Assembly: GCA_945869905.1 (NCBI GenBank) | Contig: CAMBQD010000039.1 | Span: 1-7,789 of the forward strand | DNA: 7,789 bases | Source of the DNA: an uncultured Clostridia bacterium | GTDB lineage: Bacteria > Bacillota > Clostridia > Oscillospirales > Acutalibacteraceae | Reading direction: 5' to 3' | Shown: positions 5,814-7,789 of the stretch, piece by piece | How positions within the stretch are numbered: the stretch's first letter is position 1 | Layout: each line of letters opens with the position of its first letter | The notes under the pieces: generated by a model | The model's database searches: none | What the model was told of the DNA's origin: nothing | Seen by the model: the letters and a program-made list of their open reading frames with translations, nothing else | Translations under genes and position numbers: made by a program

Positions 5814-7784
5814 ATGAAGGATAAAATCAAGTCAAAATTCAAAATACGTTGGACGCTTGTTTTGTATGATATCGTTACTTTTGCAATGATTGATATTTTT
5901 CTGTTAGTTATTTACAAGAGCTTTATTCCCTATAAAGCCATTGAACTGATAATTAACTCATTGTTGGCGTTAGGCTGTATTTTGGTTTGCAGGTTTTTCG
6001 GCGACATATACAGGCAGATATGGCGATTCGGCGGAATACAGTGCTATATACGTTTGCTTTTGACAGATACAGTGGCATTTGCCATTTTTGTAGCACTGGA
6101 GTATTTATTGCCGTATATTTCTGATTTTAAGCGTTTAAGCTTTGTAAGAATGATTGCAATAATGTCCATTAATATGATACTATCCCTTTCCATAAGAATG
6201 ATGTACCGTTATTGCTTTAAATGCGGTAACGAGGTAACGCCGAGGGGTAAGTTTTTAAGACTGCTTCTTAAGATATTTGCAGGGGGAGTAGAGGTTAAGA
6301 AAAATGACGAGTCACAAAAAATCAAGGTGGCTATTGTCGGTGCAGGCACCTCCGGTGTAAGCTTGGCGGAGGAACTGTTAACAAATACAAATTCTGCCTA
6401 TACTCCGAGATGCTTTTTTGATGAAAATAAAGCAAAGGCAGGCCGTGAAATTCACGGAATACCTGTTTATAAAGAAGGTAATGATACCTTTGAAAAATTA
6501 AAGGAGCATAAAATACAGGAGGTAATACTGGCACTTCCCACTGTTGAGGCAAACAGAAAAAAGGATTTATACAATTATTACAAGCAATCAGGCTGTAAGA
6601 TTAAGGTGTATGACTATCCTTCAATGCAGACCGCCGGCAGTAAAAGGCAGCTTCGTGAATTTGATATTGAGGATTTACTTTTCAGAAAAAAGATTGTAGT
6701 TGCTGACGATAAAACAAAGGAATATTATGAGAATAAGGTTGTTCTTATTACAGGTGGAGGCGGCTCAATAGGCTCGGAGCTTTGCCGTCAGCTTGCTAAA
6801 ATGAATCCAAAGCAGATTATCATTTTGGATATATATGAAAACGGTGTTTATGATGTTCAGCAGGAATTAAAGATAAAATACGGCGATGAGCTGGATTTGA
6901 GAGTTGAAATTGCTTCAATTACAAATAATGTTGCAATGGACAGGATTTTTGATACATACCGTCCCCAAATTGTTATTAACGCGGCGGCTCATAAGCACGT
7001 TCCGTTGATGGAGCATAACTGCATTGAAGCTATTGAAAATAACGTTTTCGGTACAAAAATTGTTGTTGATTTGTGTGAAAAATACGGCGTTTCACGCTTT
7101 ATGATGGTTTCTACGGATAAGGCGGTAAATCCCACAAATGTTATGGGTGCCACCAAAAGAATGTGTGAAATGATTGTTCAAAGCGAAAGCACTAAGGGTA
7201 AGGTAAAATGCACTGCAACAAGATTCGGTAATGTGCTTGGCAGTGCAGGCTCGGTTATTCCGCTATTTAAAAAGCAGATTGCAAACGGAGGTCCTGTTAC
7301 ATTAACGGACAAGCGTATTATCAGGTACTTTATGACAATTCCGGAGGCATCACAGCTTGTACTGCAAAGCGGTGCAATGGCAAACAACGGCGAGCTTTTT
7401 GTGCTTGATATGGGACAGCCTGTTAAAATCTTAGACCTTGCGGAAAATATGATTAGGCTTTCCGGTGTGCAGGGTGTAAAGATAGTTGAAACAGGGCTCA
7501 GACCCGGAGAAAAGCTTTATGAGGAGCTTCTTGTTAAAACTGAGGAGCTTGATAAAACCGACAACAGTATGATTTTTATTGAGAGAGATACACCTCTGTC
7601 AACAAGGATAATTGACGAAAAGTTAGAAATACTGAAAAAGGCTTGCCTGACAGGCGATGACAACATTGCCAGAGAAGCGCTCAGGTCCGTTGTGCCCACC
7701 TTTAAGCATCCTGAGGATGTTAATAAAGATGTTGACGAAAAAGCAAGTGATAACAAAGCTGAAAAAGAATTAATACACGCATAA
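5814..7784 (+). CDS. Membrane-anchored nucleotide-sugar 4,6-dehydratase, CapD/EpsC/PglF type
   Basis: This encodes 656 residues, a full-length member of the large membrane-bound SDR family that converts UDP-GlcNAc (or a similar UDP-HexNAc) to the 4-keto-6-deoxy sugar, the first step towards bacillosamine- or FucNAc-type sugars for glycans. The N-terminus has four membrane helices (roughly 14-36, 42-60, 80-100, 110-130). A first Rossmann-like domain has KVAIVGAGTSG (171-181). The catalytic SDR domain starts at VVLITGGGGSIGSE (309-322), followed by NAAAHKHVPLME (389-400), STDKAVNPTNVMGATK (433-448) and GLRPGEKLYEELL (561-573). The catalytic site carries Met444 in place of the usual SDR Tyr (MxxxK, Lys448), with Thr434/Asp435/Lys436, as in PglF-like enzymes. 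The last 25 residues are charged and rich in Asp, Glu and Lys. The gene ends 5 nt before the window edge, so downstream sugar-modifying genes are expected but not visible. Confidence 0.9.
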   Translation: MKDKIKSKFKIRWTLVLYDIVTFAMIDIFLLVIYKSFIPYKAIELIINSLLALGCILVCRFFGDIYRQIWRFGGIQCYIRLLLTDTVAFAIFVALEYLLPYISDFKRLSFVRMIAIMSINMILSLSIRMMYRYCFKCGNEVTPRGKFLRLLLKIFAGGVEVKKNDESQKIKVAIVGAGTSGVSLAEELLTNTNSAYTPRCFFDENKAKAGREIHGIPVYKEGNDTFEKLKEHKIQEVILALPTVEANRKKDLYNYYKQSGCKIKVYDYPSMQTAGSKRQLREFDIEDLLFRKKIVVADDKTKEYYENKVVLITGGGGSIGSELCRQLAKMNPKQIIILDIYENGVYDVQQELKIKYGDELDLRVEIASITNNVAMDRIFDTYRPQIVINAAAHKHVPLMEHNCIEAIENNVFGTKIVVDLCEKYGVSRFMMVSTDKAVNPTNVMGATKRMCEMIVQSESTKGKVKCTATRFGNVLGSAGSVIPLFKKQIANGGPVTLTDKRIIRYFMTIPEASQLVLQSGAMANNGELFVLDMGQPVKILDLAENMIRLSGVQGVKIVETGLRPGEKLYEELLVKTEELDKTDNSMIFIERDTPLSTRIIDEKLEILKKACLTGDDNIAREALRSVVPTFKHPEDVNKDVDEKASDNKAEKELIHA

Positions 7785-7789
7785 AAAAC

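Noticed and set aside
6331..6552. Antisense open frames inside the dehydratase gene (also 7178-7387 and 7517-7756)
   Set aside because: They are opposite a strongly conserved protein, have no family resemblance and no plausible ribosome binding sites.

Overview
The window looks like a chromosomal piece of a low-GC, spore-forming (or formerly spore-forming) Clostridia-type Firmicute. Three things suggest this: AT-rich codon use, AGGAGG-like ribosome binding sites with near-consensus sigma-A promoters, and a remnant of the endospore gene spoVAD. No rRNA, tRNA, CRISPR array or transposase is visible.

Region 1 (1-2291, very AT-rich, about 25-30% G+C in lines sampled by eye) is the end of a surface-polysaccharide or teichoic-acid type cluster on the + strand. 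It holds the 3' end of a CDP-glycerol glycerophosphotransferase-family gene, an intact membrane acyltransferase-3 family gene, and a 5'-truncated gene of the F420-hydrogenase-beta-like family often found in polysaccharide loci.

Region 2 (2292-3058) is a scar. An extremely AT-rich 180-bp spacer runs into a 5'-truncated spoVAD at about 2478, where base composition jumps to about 40-45% G+C. A possible 51-codon membrane micro-ORF follows, then a strong bidirectional terminator.

Region 3 (3059-5644, - strand) is the most interesting gene. It encodes an 861-residue EF-G/Tet(M)-like translational GTPase fused at its C-terminus to a YacP/Rae1-type NYN ribonuclease domain. Both halves belong to families that act at the ribosomal A site, so the fusion suggests a single-polypeptide ribosome-rescue or mRNA-cleaving translation factor. 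It should not be called a tetracycline resistance gene from this sequence.

Region 4 (5645-5813) is a compact divergent promoter region with well-formed promoters on both strands, a perfect ACAATT-AAT-AATTGT palindrome and a 9-bp direct repeat. Region 5 (5814-7784, + strand) is a complete membrane-anchored nucleotide-sugar 4,6-dehydratase of the CapD/EpsC/PglF type, probably the first gene of another polysaccharide or glycosylation operon continuing past the window.

The polysaccharide genes on both flanks suggest an envelope-glycan neighbourhood in which a variable cassette has been joined to older chromosomal sequence, leaving two broken genes at the join.
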